Shown: positions 26,338 through 35,797, numbered from the stretch's first letter. The stretch is DNA of 64,000 nt from Paraburkholderia sp. Ac-20340 (GCF_017104965.1 NZ_JAAGPR010000002.1:248001-312000); one strand, 5' to 3'. Numbers and translations: made by a program. Notes: generated by a model not told the origin, from the letters alone.

Positions 26338-27222
26338 ATGTTGCTCACAGACTTTCCCGCCCGGTCCCACACCGCCTGGCGCACGGTCGCTCCTCTTGCG
26401 CAATGTCGGCGCGAGCTGCACAACATGGCATTCGCGGCACACCACCCGCTTGCCGGTCATCCGCTCTTCACGATCGACGCGCTCGCGAAAGTGGCCGAGG
26501 AGGCCTGCAAACGCAAGGGCGATGTCTATGTCGATGCGGGCGATCTCACGCTGGCCGACAAATGGGGCAGCACGCCCCGGCCCAATATGACGATCCCCGA
26601 GATCATCGACCGTATCGAAACGGCCGGCGCGTGGCTCGTGATGAAACACGTCGAAGTCAATCCGGCCTATAAGGCGCTGCTCAACGAGTACGAGGCCTTC
26701 GTGCGCGACGTGGCTGGCCCGGAAGGATCGGCGCTGTTGAGCAATGCCGAAATGCTGGTGTTCATCACGTCACCGCGGCGCAAGACGCCGTTTCACTTCG
26801 ACGCCGAAGTGAATTTTCTGGTGCAGATCCAGGGATCGAAAGATCTTTGGGTATGCGACCCGACGGATCGCACGGTGACCACCGAAGAAGAACTCGAACA
26901 GTATTATTCCGGCGCGATGAATGCCGGAACCTACAAGCCGCACGCCGAAAAGCTCGCCACGCAATTCACGCTTCATCCCGGCGATGCCGTGCATATCCCC
27001 ACGCATGGCGCGCACTGGGTGCAAAACCACGACAACGTGTCGATCTCGCTCAGTCTGAATATGGAATTCCCGCGGCGATATGGCGATACGTATCGCGCCA
27101 ACCACTACATGCGCAAGCTGGGGCTGAAACCCCGGCCACCGGGAAGTTCGGAATGGATCGACCGGTCCAAGGCTGTCGCCATTGACGGTCTGCGCCAGGT
27201 GAAGTCGCTGATCAAGCGATAA
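26338..27222 (+). CDS. JmjC/cupin-like putative Fe(II)/2-oxoglutarate oxygenase B
   Basis: A 294-residue paralogue of the previous gene. TPFHFDAEVNFLVQIQG gives His153 and Asp155, and HGAHWVQN gives His226, so the metal triad is complete. ATG 26338 is chosen over an upstream start because TCTGGAGAAAGATCC provides a clear ribosome site and the upstream residues have no counterpart. It follows its paralogue by 123 bases on the same strand. The two have kept the core but differ at the N-terminus, so they may act on different positions or substrates. The C-termini are both short and basic (RRIVKR and KSLIKR). Confidence 0.72.
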   Translation: MLLTDFPARSHTAWRTVAPLAQCRRELHNMAFAAHHPLAGHPLFTIDALAKVAEEACKRKGDVYVDAGDLTLADKWGSTPRPNMTIPEIIDRIETAGAWLVMKHVEVNPAYKALLNEYEAFVRDVAGPEGSALLSNAEMLVFITSPRRKTPFHFDAEVNFLVQIQGSKDLWVCDPTDRTVTTEEELEQYYSGAMNAGTYKPHAEKLATQFTLHPGDAVHIPTHGAHWVQNHDNVSISLSLNMEFPRRYGDTYRANHYMRKLGLKPRPPGSSEWIDRSKAVAIDGLRQVKSLIKR

Positions 27223-27230
27223 ACGCGGGG

Positions 27231-27290
27231 GGATGCGCGGCCCGAACGCAAAACGTCCGGGCCGCATCGCCCTGGTTTTGCGCCAGGGCC
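27231..27290. terminator. Hairpins between convergent genes
   Basis: GCGGCCCG (27237-27244) pairs with CGGGCCGC (27258-27265), and CCCTGG (27270-27275) with CCAGGG (27283-27288). They lie between a plus-strand and a minus-strand gene end. Only a TTTTG run follows, so termination is plausible but not classic. Confidence 0.45.
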
Positions 27291-27309
27291 AGGACCTTTG
27301 AACGAAACC

Positions 27310-28407
27310 CTAAGCCGCCCGGCGCGCAGCGTTCACCGCATCGAATAGATTGCGCGCCGCCTGTGTCCAGGTAAAACCGCCAGCCTGGCGGCGCCCCGCC
27401 GCAACCAGCGCCTCGCGCACGTCTGCGTTATCGAGCACGGTTAGAAGGCGCTCGCGCCACGCATCGGGATCGGAGGGATCGGCGTAGAGCGCGGCATCGC
27501 CGCACACTTCCGGCAGCGCGCCGCACGGCGCCGCGACCACCGGACAGCCCAATGTCATCGCCTCCAGCGGCGGCAGACCGAATCCTTCGGTCAGCGAAGG
27601 AAATGCCAGCACACCGGCGTTGATCATCAGACCGACCAGTTCCGCATCGCTGATGCGGCCGGTAAAGCGCACATTGGGCGGCACGACATGACCGAGGCTT
27701 TCGAATTCCGCCTGCGTCGCGCCGCCGAACAGCACGAGTTCGATGTCCTGCAGCGCGGCGCTCGCAAACGCCTTGAGCAGCACGCCGACATTCTTGTGCT
27801 TCTGGGTATTCGCGAGCGCCAGCACATAACGCCGCGGTTTCAGATCGAGTAGCGCGAGTTGGCGGTCATCGGGCGGGATCTGCTGAACGTGATCGCAACC
27901 GTTGTGGACGACGACGATCTTGTCGGCGCGGGCAATGCCATAGCGAACGAGTTCGCGTTTCGAGAATTCCGATACCGTGAAAATAAGCTTGTGCCGCTTG
28001 CCGATGAAAAAGAATTGCAGCCGATACCACAAGCGGAACGGCAGCGAATACGAATCGGGCGCGGAATAAACCTGGGCGTCGTGAATCAGCGTGGCGGAAT
28101 TGCGATGTAAAACCGGCCCCAGATTGCAGAGGTTGAGAATGAAATCGTCTCGTCGCGCAAACGGCAGATAGCACTGCTCCCACGCAATCCTGTGCATCTT
28201 GCGGGCCCACGCGCTTTCGCGCACACAGGCGATATGGTGGAAAAGCGGCACATCGACACGATCTCTGACAACGAGCACGCAATCGCCACTCTGGCGGCTT
28301 TGTTCCGCCAGCAAGGCATCGGTAGCGGCCACCAGTTGCTCGGCGACGCGATGCACGCCGGTGGGCGCCGCGCCGAAGAATTTACCGTTGAACGCCAGGG
28401 TTTTCAT
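27310..28407 (-). CDS. GT4-type glycosyltransferase
   Basis: A 365-residue GT-B enzyme. The N-terminal region has NGKFFGAAPTGVHRVAEQ; the C-terminal half has VVHNGCDH, ALANTQKHKNVGVLLKAF, FTGRISDAELV and the donor-site motif EGFGLPPLEAMTLGCPV (about residues 270-286). It belongs to the retaining GT4 group, many of which use GDP-mannose or UDP-sugars. It is a paralogue of the gene at 34475-35572 (compare NGRFLGRRATGVDRFAFE). It is the last gene of the minus-strand EPS series, 14 bases after the GT25 gene. It would add a sugar to the lipid-linked repeat unit at the inner membrane. Confidence 0.87.
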   Translation of the reverse strand: MKTLAFNGKFFGAAPTGVHRVAEQLVAATDALLAEQSRQSGDCVLVVRDRVDVPLFHHIACVRESAWARKMHRIAWEQCYLPFARRDDFILNLCNLGPVLHRNSATLIHDAQVYSAPDSYSLPFRLWYRLQFFFIGKRHKLIFTVSEFSKRELVRYGIARADKIVVVHNGCDHVQQIPPDDRQLALLDLKPRRYVLALANTQKHKNVGVLLKAFASAALQDIELVLFGGATQAEFESLGHVVPPNVRFTGRISDAELVGLMINAGVLAFPSLTEGFGLPPLEAMTLGCPVVAAPCGALPEVCGDAALYADPSDPDAWRERLLTVLDNADVREALVAAGRRQAGGFTWTQAARNLFDAVNAARRAA

Positions 28408-28421
28408 CGCACACCCGCATC

Positions 28422-29207
28422 TCAGATCTGGTCTTTGTAGCGCGAACGGATTTTCATCTGGCCGTCGCCCCAGACGCGCAAGGTCTGGGCAAAGTAATAG
28501 CCGCCGCGAAACGGCGATTTCAGTTTATCCAGCCAGGCCGATCGCTCGTCGCTTTCGGAGCGCTCCAGTCCCACGGTGGAAACCATGCCCGTCTTGCCTT
28601 GTTTGCGCAGAAAATCCTGAATGCAAAGCGCGGGATGCAGCTGGAAGACCCGCATATCCTCCAGATCGCCATCGAACATCACCAGGTCGATGGCACGATC
28701 GGCGGTCGCGAGGCGCGCGATCATCTTGCGGCAGCCTTCGCGCGAAATGATGTAGGCGGCGGCGCCGCCGTGATTGCTACGCAGCCGGTGCAAACTGGTC
28801 TGATCGGCCAGAGGAACGCTTTCGCGATCGACGAATATGCCTGCGAGAAAGGTCTCGATCTTGATGATGTCGTAACGCAATCCGTGCGTGATTTTCTCGT
28901 TGATCGATTCGAGATGTTTCTTCGCGTCGTGGCAAAAATGAACGTCGTCTTCCAGCACCAGCGCATGCTCGATGCCTTCGTCGAGCATCATGGTCCAGAT
29001 CGCGTAATGACTGAGCGCCACACCCTTTTCCGGCGTCGTGCACGCCCCGCGCAGCAGCGGCAAGGCCAGATCCTTCGCCGAGTCTTCGACCTGCGCCGGT
29101 CCGAAAGCCGGGAATCGCTCCCATGCGAAACCGAGCCGGTCCAACTGGCAAGTCATATGACGCAGCCGGTCCACGGATTTATCGAGGTTGATGACAAATA
29201 TCTTCAC
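28422..29207 (-). CDS. GT25-family glycosyltransferase
   Basis: A 261-residue protein of the LPS glycosyltransferase family 25. It begins VKIFVINLDKSVDRLRHM, has KGVALSHYAIW and the ALVLEDDVHF metal-site motif (about residue 86), then GGAAAYIISREGCRKM. The start is GTG at 29207, because AGGGGG lies six bases upstream; an upstream ATG at 29270 gives an unlikely extension. GT25 enzymes often add galactose or similar residues to lipooligosaccharide or capsule. It sits between a GT2 and a GT4 gene in the EPS series. Confidence 0.85.
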   Translation of the reverse strand: MKIFVINLDKSVDRLRHMTCQLDRLGFAWERFPAFGPAQVEDSAKDLALPLLRGACTTPEKGVALSHYAIWTMMLDEGIEHALVLEDDVHFCHDAKKHLESINEKITHGLRYDIIKIETFLAGIFVDRESVPLADQTSLHRLRSNHGGAAAYIISREGCRKMIARLATADRAIDLVMFDGDLEDMRVFQLHPALCIQDFLRKQGKTGMVSTVGLERSESDERSAWLDKLKSPFRGGYYFAQTLRVWGDGQMKIRSRYKDQI

Positions 29208-29285
29208 TGGATTCCCCCTGGCTAGCCTTTTATATAAGTTATTCGAATCAAAGCGTCGTACCAACAGCATGAAACGGCGCGTCCC

Positions 29286-30233
29286 TCACAGCCGCTCGGC
29301 GCGCTCCGGCGTCAACCTTCCCCGCATGAAATCCCAGATGCCGATCACGTTGCCGCTCAGACGCCCGCGCCGGTCGATCCACGGCTCCGGTGCGAAGCTG
29401 CGCAACACATTGCTGGCGACATTGCGGGCCACGTGGCGCACCGCATCGCGCCAGGGCATGGTCCTTTTGTGCACCAGATAAAGCGGATTGATGACCTGCG
29501 AGTAGCCCAGCTTGCGCCCGGACACGCGCCCGCGCTTCACGCCCAGATGCACGCCGAGCGCCGTATTGATGCGCACGACCCGATCGCCCTGATTCCAGAT
29601 CTGGCCGCCGAAATCACGATCCTCCTGCCAGCCGTAGAGCACGAGGCGCTCGTCGAAACGCAGGCCCGCAATGCTGCTGGCGCGAAACGCCATGTTGCAG
29701 CCGTAAGGACCGCCGGTTGGCGCCACGATGAAGCTTGGCGGCAGCTCGCCCACCTGCCCCACCATCGCGCGGGCTTCTTCGTAGGAGAAACCGGGGCCGT
29801 GAATGCCGTCCGCGATCACCGTGCCCGTCACGCAGGCAATCGACGCATCGCTCTCGAACGCCTTGAGCACTTCGGCGATCCACATGCGGTGCATCAGGAA
29901 ATCGTCGTCCAGAATCACGACGACATCGATATCGGCGGGCACATGATCGAACGCGTGATTGCGCTGCGCCGAACTGCCGGGACGCCCTTTGATGACCATC
30001 AGGCCACGATGGGTCGCCAGATCGCCCACATCGTCGTCGCTCACGCACGAGACGATGATCAGGTCCGGCTTCACCGTCTGCCATTCGACGAAGGCGACCA
30101 CCTGCTTGAGAATCTCCGCGCGGCCACGCGTCGGAAAGATCACGCAGACTTTGGGCGCCTCGCCGGCGCAACGCGGCTCCATTGGCTTGAACGTAACGCC
30201 CACGTCTGCCCGCGAACTGACGCTCGAATCCAT
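29286..30233 (-). CDS. GT2 family glycosyltransferase
   Basis: A 315-residue GT-A enzyme. VCVIFPTRGRAEILKQVV opens the domain, PGSSAQRNHAF and VVILDDDF (DxD-like) follow, then GGPYGCNMAFRA and LYGWQEDRDFGG carry the likely catalytic base. There is no clear membrane segment. GAGGTAAGCG before ATG 30233 is a good ribosome site. It lies in the EPS series 78 bases before the GT25 gene and after a 236-base gap from wzx. Its specificity cannot be predicted. Confidence 0.85.
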   Translation of the reverse strand: MDSSVSSRADVGVTFKPMEPRCAGEAPKVCVIFPTRGRAEILKQVVAFVEWQTVKPDLIIVSCVSDDDVGDLATHRGLMVIKGRPGSSAQRNHAFDHVPADIDVVVILDDDFLMHRMWIAEVLKAFESDASIACVTGTVIADGIHGPGFSYEEARAMVGQVGELPPSFIVAPTGGPYGCNMAFRASSIAGLRFDERLVLYGWQEDRDFGGQIWNQGDRVVRINTALGVHLGVKRGRVSGRKLGYSQVINPLYLVHKRTMPWRDAVRHVARNVASNVLRSFAPEPWIDRRGRLSGNVIGIWDFMRGRLTPERAERL

Positions 30234-30469
30234 CGCTTACCTCGTCGACCTTTGCAAGTTTTCCCCGAAGCCGGAGGATTGCCCGGCGCGCATTCGATAG
30301 CGCGTTCTCGCGGCGATCTCACCGCGCGGGCATCCAGCCTGTCCATGCGACGGCATGGTACGGACACGGCAGCGTTCACACTGCTACCTGGCGCACGCAT
30401 GCACATCGCTCGCGCGCTTTCAGCCGCGCCAAAGCCGCACTGCAGCCGCAACGCAGCCGCATCACAGCC

Positions 30470-31777
30470 TCACCCGAGCCAGCGGCCCAGCCGGCTGAAG
30501 CGCGTCGGCAGTGAGACTTCGTTTTCGATACCGACGATCTCGCGCATGAGTCCCGCGCGCCAGATGCCGAACCCGAGGATCGTCAGCAGCGAGCACTCCG
30601 AGATCAGTCGCGCCAAAGCCATCCCGGAAGCGCCCCAATAGCTGGCCAGCGGAATCGCCACCGCCACGTTCACGAGCGCGCCGATCACGCCGCTCCAGGC
30701 CAGCAGTCGTTCGAGCTTGCGCGGAATCAGGAAATAGATGCCCACGACCCGCGTGCAGACGCCAACCGGCAGGACGAACACCATGATGTTCAGCACCTGA
30801 ACCGCCGGGCGGAATTCCGCGCCCAGTACGAGCGGAATCAGCCACCCGGAGAACAGCGTCGTGATGATCACGCCCAGCACCGCACCGCCGAAGAAAACCG
30901 CAAAAATCCTGCGCGCGATCAGATTGGCCTGCGCCTTGTTGCGCGTCACCAGATACATGACCTTCGGCGCCAGAATCTGCGCGGCGGGCGCCATGATGCT
31001 CATGCCGGCGGCGACCAGGCGCTCCGAGACGCCAAAGGCGCTCACCTCGGCGGGCGAAGCCAGCAACGACAGCATGTAGGTGGAAACCGCCAGCAGCAGG
31101 ACGGCCGTGCTGCTGTAGATGAAGATCACCGACGATCGCTTGATCAGATTGAGCGCCGCGCGCACCGGCGCGATGAAACCCGTGAACTCCTTGCGCACGA
31201 GCCAGTACGCAACGATCGTCTGGATCAGGCCTGAGAGGAAAGTCAGCGGGAATACCCGGTCGATATCCGAGGGCTTATGAATAAAGGAAATCAGCAGGGC
31301 CAGCGAAAGCAGCAGCCCGAACACTTCGATCGAAACACTCGTGCGTGCGCGTCCCGTGCTGGTGAAATACCAGCCGATATTGAAGGCCGCCAGAATCCCG
31401 CCTGCCACCACAAAGAGTCCCGCGCCGGGCACGCTGGCAATCGCCTCCGAGCGCCAGACCGCAATCGCGCCGATCAATATGCCGGGAATGCATAACAAAA
31501 GCCGGGCCGTAAATTGATCGCGAAAAATCGTATCGCGCTCGCCGGGCTGCTCCGTGTGAACGATATCGCGCGCGCCGACCGTGGAGAATCCAAAGTTCAC
31601 CAGCAGCCACAGGGAACTCGACAGCGACATGCCGGCCAGCACCATGCCATAGCCGCTCGCGCCCAGCACGCGGCCGTAGTAAGGCACCAGAACGAGCGGA
31701 TAGAGATAACGTACTGCGTACGAAAAATACACCGCCAGCAATTCGACCTTCGACAACTTCGCGTGAACCTTATTCAT
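30470..31777 (-). CDS. wzx: Polysaccharide flippase (Wzx-like)
   Basis: A 435-residue membrane protein with about 12 hydrophobic segments. The N-terminal YFSYAVRYLYPLVLVPYYGRVLG followed by GYGMVLAG and NFGFSTVGARDI is typical of the PST/Wzx family. These move the undecaprenyl-linked repeat unit from the inner to the outer face of the membrane. ATG 31777 is preferred (GGGGGG five bases upstream). The start overlaps the end of wzy by 8 bases (CATGAATAA), so the two are translationally coupled. Their pairing with Wzc and Wza defines a Wzy-dependent pathway. Confidence 0.9.
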   Translation of the reverse strand: MNKVHAKLSKVELLAVYFSYAVRYLYPLVLVPYYGRVLGASGYGMVLAGMSLSSSLWLLVNFGFSTVGARDIVHTEQPGERDTIFRDQFTARLLLCIPGILIGAIAVWRSEAIASVPGAGLFVVAGGILAAFNIGWYFTSTGRARTSVSIEVFGLLLSLALLISFIHKPSDIDRVFPLTFLSGLIQTIVAYWLVRKEFTGFIAPVRAALNLIKRSSVIFIYSSTAVLLLAVSTYMLSLLASPAEVSAFGVSERLVAAGMSIMAPAAQILAPKVMYLVTRNKAQANLIARRIFAVFFGGAVLGVIITTLFSGWLIPLVLGAEFRPAVQVLNIMVFVLPVGVCTRVVGIYFLIPRKLERLLAWSGVIGALVNVAVAIPLASYWGASGMALARLISECSLLTILGFGIWRAGLMREIVGIENEVSLPTRFSRLGRWLG

Positions 31778-33164
31778 GAGCCCCCCTGACAACCCAAGGT
31801 CCGCTCACAGGCACACGCCGCGGCGCTCGCGCCGACAGTGCGCCCGCTGCGGCCGCAAATATATAGAAACACGAACCCAACTCGAACACGCCGGCCGAAG
31901 CCGACGCCACGATCAACGTCGCGATCATGGCGTGCCGCGACGCATAACTGACTGCACGCTCGGTAAAGGGATAGTGCCTGGGCACGGGCGAAAGTATCGA
32001 CCGCGCGAGGAACGTGCCGTAGCACACCACGCCCACCATCCCGAGATTGGCCAGCACCACCACCAGAAAGCTCGACGCGCGAATGCTGCCCAGACCCACG
32101 CCGATCCCATAGGTATCGAGGAAGTTGGTGACGCCCTGCGCGTTCCAGCCCATGCGTTCGACGCCCGATGAACTCCCGGCCTTGTTCATGACCGCTTCGT
32201 TGACGAAGTCGCTGAGTATCGTGACGACTCGCGGCAGAAACAGCACGACGTACAGCGCGACCAGCACGCCGACGCACGCCCCGACGATCCACAAGCGCTG
32301 CTTGCGCACCGCGGCAACACGCGAAATGACGCCGGGCCGGCTGATCAGCAGCACGACCTGATACACGCCGAGGCCGACATAAGCCGTGCCGGAAGTCGAC
32401 AGCAGCAATAGCATTCCCGACGCAAACGCAAGCGTGCCGGCCACTTTCGCGCGATAGCCGACAATCCAGAGATTCAGGCAAAAGACAAATAGCGGCAGCG
32501 TAAACGCCGAAAACGCCGAGGTTTCCGGGAACGTGCCGCTGATGCGAACCAGGCCGCCCATTTCCTCGCCGGTCAAATCGGCAAACTGCGCGGTCTTCAG
32601 GACCGATAGCGCATCGATCCCGGCGGCGTGCGACACGATATCGATCACACCGGCGAACACGTTGAGCAAGGTGAGCAGAAAAATCGCGTTGGCCAGCGTG
32701 CGATAGACACCGCGAAATCGCAGGAAGGCGTACATCGCGCAATAGACGACCACATCGCTCACGCAATAGACCGCCTGCGAGAGATTGCCGGAAACGGGCC
32801 CGAGCGGACGCAGCAGGATTTCCTGGCTGCTGCGATCGACGGGAAACACCAGCGTCGAGCCGCTCAGCAGGCGCGGCAACACGATGGCGCCCGCGACGCC
32901 CCACACGCAGGTGCACAGCAGCCAGAAGCCCGGCCTGTCGATCGTCACGGCGTCGGCGAGCCCTTTGCCGCCGGCGAGATTGAACGCGCGGATCACGAAG
33001 AACGCGAGAAATAGCTGGGCGGGCAACACACCGATGCTGCCCAGGCCGAGCGCGAGCGTCGCGCCGAACAGCGCGAACACCGCCATCGAATAGATCGCGC
33101 AGCGATACGACGCGTAGAGCGCCACCAGTCCGATGGCGAACACGATGAGTCCTGCAATGGTCAT
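31770..33164 (-). CDS. wzy: Putative polysaccharide polymerase (Wzy-like)
   Basis: A 464-residue membrane protein with roughly ten hydrophobic segments and a large periplasmic loop in the second half (about residues 315-365). It resembles the Wzy/O-antigen ligase superfamily in layout, but such proteins share little sequence, so the call rests on topology and on position between the glycosyltransferases and wzx. It would join repeat units at the periplasmic face. The stop codon overlaps the wzx start. Confidence 0.75.
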   Translation of the reverse strand: MTIAGLIVFAIGLVALYASYRCAIYSMAVFALFGATLALGLGSIGVLPAQLFLAFFVIRAFNLAGGKGLADAVTIDRPGFWLLCTCVWGVAGAIVLPRLLSGSTLVFPVDRSSQEILLRPLGPVSGNLSQAVYCVSDVVVYCAMYAFLRFRGVYRTLANAIFLLTLLNVFAGVIDIVSHAAGIDALSVLKTAQFADLTGEEMGGLVRISGTFPETSAFSAFTLPLFVFCLNLWIVGYRAKVAGTLAFASGMLLLLSTSGTAYVGLGVYQVVLLISRPGVISRVAAVRKQRLWIVGACVGVLVALYVVLFLPRVVTILSDFVNEAVMNKAGSSSGVERMGWNAQGVTNFLDTYGIGVGLGSIRASSFLVVVLANLGMVGVVCYGTFLARSILSPVPRHYPFTERAVSYASRHAMIATLIVASASAGVFELGSCFYIFAAAAGALSARAPRRVPVSGPWVVRGAHE

Positions 33165-33238
33165 GCCTCACCCCCAATCCGTTCACCCTGCATTGCGCGG
33201 GAACGATGTCGTTGTCGTGCCGCTCGTGCCGCTTCAGA

Positions 33239-33286
33239 CCGAATCTCAGGCCGAGTTTCAGCCCGAATTTCAGGCCGAATGCCAGC
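33239..33286. repeat. Four tandem 12-bp repeats at the end of a glycosyltransferase gene
   Basis: Four imperfect 12-base units (CCGAATCTCAGG and variants) follow one another from 33239. The last units overlap the stop codon of the GT4 gene. On the minus strand one frame would read a Phe-Gly-Leu-Lys-like repeat, but the gene stops before using it. Confidence 0.6.
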
Positions 33287-34487
33287 GCCGAGCCACCGGC
33301 GCCGCTTCCGCAATGCCTTTTTCCGCATCGATCGCCCGCTCGACGACCGCAAGAAATTCCTGTTTGAAGCGCTCTTCCGTGAAGCGCATCGCGTTGCGGC
33401 GGCAGACTTCCGGCTTGAGCGGCGCCTGGCGCTCGAAGCGCTCCACCGCATCGACGATCGCGGCCACGCTCTGCTCGGCGAAGAACAGCCCCGTCGCGCG
33501 TTCGGGATCGGGCGACTCCACCACGATCTCGCGCGAGCCGCCCCGCCCCAGCGCGATGACCGGCGCGCCGCAGGCCTGCGCTTCGACCACCGAAATGCCG
33601 AAGTCCTCTTCCGCCGCGACAACAAAGGCGCGCGCACGCTGCATGTAATCCACCAGCACATCGTCGGGCTGATAGCCGAGCACCGTCACGTTCGGCGTGG
33701 CGTGTGCCTTGACGCGTTCGAAGTCGACACCGTCGCCGATCACCACGAGACGCCGTGACGGCATCGCGGCAAACGCTTCGACAATCAGCGGAATGCGCTT
33801 GTACGGCACCATGCGCGAGGCGATCAGATAAAAGTCTTCGTGCTGCTCGCCGAGTTCGAAACGCTCGACGTTGACGGGCGGATAGATGACGGTCGCATCG
33901 CAACCGTAGGCCTTGCGAATACGCCGCGCGATAAACGCCGAATTGGCCACATACGCATCCACGCCATGCGCGGTGCGCTGGTCCCAGATGCGCATGTAAT
34001 GCAGCAGCGCACGCGCGATCCAGCTTTTCGCGCCGCGTTGCAAACCGGCCTCGTTCAGGTATTGATGCTGCAGATCCCACGCGTAGCGAATCGGCGAATG
34101 AACGTAGCTCACATGCACCTGATTCGGCCCGGTCAGAATGCCCTTGGCCACCGCATGGCTCGACGAAATGACGAGGTCATAGGACGACAGATCGAACTGC
34201 TCGATCGCCAGCGGCATCAACGGCAGATAGCTGCGAAACGATTTGCGCGCGCGCGGCAGATGTTGAATGAACGAGGTCGTGGCGCGCCGGCCGCCCAGCA
34301 CGCTACGCTGCGATTCCGGGAAAAAATCGACCACGCTGTACAGATCGGCTTGAGGAAAGAGCTGGAGAATCTGCTCCACGACTTTTTCCGATCCGGCATA
34401 GGTCACCAGCCACTCGTGCACGAGGGCGACACGGCCGAAACGACGCGGATCGTTAGCGAGGTTCGACGCAAGCGTTACATTAGCCAC
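33270..34487 (-). CDS. GT4-type glycosyltransferase (mannosyltransferase-like)
   Basis: A 405-residue GT-B enzyme. It has VALVHEWLVTYAGSEKVVEQ near residue 20, HVSYVHSPIRYAWDLQHQYL, YLIASRMVPYKRIPLIVEAF and the donor-site VVAAEEDFGISVVEAQACG. The HSPIRYAWD and EDFGI features are shared with putative GDP-mannose transferases of capsule loci. The start is GTG at 34487 with GAGGAG eight bases upstream; it overlaps the previous gene's end by 13 bases, which suggests translational coupling. It should build the EPS repeat unit at the inner membrane. Confidence 0.87.
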   Translation of the reverse strand: MANVTLASNLANDPRRFGRVALVHEWLVTYAGSEKVVEQILQLFPQADLYSVVDFFPESQRSVLGGRRATTSFIQHLPRARKSFRSYLPLMPLAIEQFDLSSYDLVISSSHAVAKGILTGPNQVHVSYVHSPIRYAWDLQHQYLNEAGLQRGAKSWIARALLHYMRIWDQRTAHGVDAYVANSAFIARRIRKAYGCDATVIYPPVNVERFELGEQHEDFYLIASRMVPYKRIPLIVEAFAAMPSRRLVVIGDGVDFERVKAHATPNVTVLGYQPDDVLVDYMQRARAFVVAAEEDFGISVVEAQACGAPVIALGRGGSREIVVESPDPERATGLFFAEQSVAAIVDAVERFERQAPLKPEVCRRNAMRFTEERFKQEFLAVVERAIDAEKGIAEAAPVARRWHSA

Positions 34488-35572
34488 GGCGAAATCTCCT
34501 CGATCAGTTTGACTGCAGTCGCGCGCCAGGTCAGTTCAGCGGTGCGCGTCCGTCCCCGCTCGCGCAGCCTGGCGCGCAACACCGCGTCGCCGGTGACGCG
34601 CGTGAGCAGGTTGGCCAGATCGACGGGATCATCCGGCGAGGTGTAGAGCACCGCGTCGCCGCAAGCCTCCTGCACCGACGGCAGGCACGAAGCGATCACG
34701 GGACAGCCGAGCGCCAGCGCTTCGACCGGCGGCAGCCCGAAACCTTCATAACGCGACGGATAGACGAAGCACGCTGCACGCCGGTACAACGCCGCGAGTT
34801 CGCCATCGCTCACGTAACCGAGATGCCTGACGAAGGCGGGCAACGCATCCGGCCCGGCTCCGTACACGCGGGCATCGCCGCCGCCGACCACGACGATGTC
34901 GAACCTGGCGTCGCCGATCAGACGCGCGGCATCGGCGACGAGCTGGAAGTTCTTGTGTCGGTTCGTGCTGCCCACCGCGAGCACGAAGGGACGCTCGTTC
35001 AATGCGGCGGTCGCCGGGCTGTCATCCGGTTGCACGCGCAACATGTGCTCGCCGCTCTCCGGCACCACGCCGATCTTGGCGACCGGAATCCGGTACGCCT
35101 CGCACAACTCGCGGCGCGAAAATTCCGATACGGTAATCACGCGCTGCGACACGCGGCCGAGACTCGGCGCCATCAGCCGATACCAGGCGACAAAGGAGCG
35201 GCTGTAGCTTTCGGGCACACGCGTCGGTGCTGCGTCGTGCAGCACGGTGATCTGCCGGCGGTACAGCAACGGCCCCGAGTTGCAGAGATTGAGCAGCAGC
35301 CGGCCGCGCGCGGCCGTGGGCAAGCCAAGCTGTTCCCAACGCACGCCGCTGCCTTTGCCGCTCGCGCGCAGCGCGATATGCCGGAACGGATTCGCGATGC
35401 CGGCCAGCGCTTCGGGCACGACGATCTCGGTGCGCAGAGCGCCAACGAGCGGATCATCCAACTCGATCATCTGATCGAGCGCGCGCAGCGTTTCGAACGC
35501 GAAGCGGTCGACGCCTGTCGCGCGGCGGCCGAGAAAACGGCCATTGATCAGCAGGTTGGCAGCGGGTTTCAT
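34475..35572 (-). CDS. GT4-type glycosyltransferase
   Basis: A 365-residue GT-B enzyme. It begins with NGRFLGRRATGVDRFAFETL, then VITVSEFSRRELCEAY, VLAVGSTNRHKNFQLVADA, and the donor site YEGFGLPPVEALALGCPVI (about residues 270-288). It is a paralogue of the enzyme at 27310-28407. It is the first gene of the distal EPS block: a terminator lies between it and wzc, so it either has its own promoter in 35573-35760 or depends on read-through. Its sugar is unknown. Confidence 0.87.
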   Translation of the reverse strand: MKPAANLLINGRFLGRRATGVDRFAFETLRALDQMIELDDPLVGALRTEIVVPEALAGIANPFRHIALRASGKGSGVRWEQLGLPTAARGRLLLNLCNSGPLLYRRQITVLHDAAPTRVPESYSRSFVAWYRLMAPSLGRVSQRVITVSEFSRRELCEAYRIPVAKIGVVPESGEHMLRVQPDDSPATAALNERPFVLAVGSTNRHKNFQLVADAARLIGDARFDIVVVGGGDARVYGAGPDALPAFVRHLGYVSDGELAALYRRAACFVYPSRYEGFGLPPVEALALGCPVIASCLPSVQEACGDAVLYTSPDDPVDLANLLTRVTGDAVLRARLRERGRTRTAELTWRATAVKLIEEISPWLM

Positions 35573-35759
35573 CGAATTGGTCCTAAGCGTCGCTCGTGAC
35601 CGGGCTTTATCCGCATGCGAAGCGATCGCGACACGGCGCCGGTTTCTTCGAGCTACACCGCGCTATTTGCACAGTGCGATTCATTTAAAGCCCAGTGTGA
35701 TCGAACTTCGTCTGACCGAATGTTCGCCGTCGCTCATGACTCGCGAGTTCGCGCAGACG

Positions 35760-35797
35760 CAAAAAAACAAAGCCCGCCGCGGCGTGCCGGGCGGGCT
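35760..35797 (-). terminator. Rho-independent terminator after wzc
   Basis: AGCCCGCC (35771-35778) pairs with GGCGGGCT (35790-35797), followed on the minus strand by TTTGTTTTTTT. It lies about 60 bases after the Wzc-type kinase gene, inside the EPS gene series, and would separate export/assembly genes from the distal glycosyltransferases. Confidence 0.85.

Noticed and set aside
31774..34080. 768-codon minus-strand frame spanning wzy and part of a glycosyltransferase
   Set aside because: It is out of frame with both real genes and has no domain; it also runs through the 12-bp repeat.
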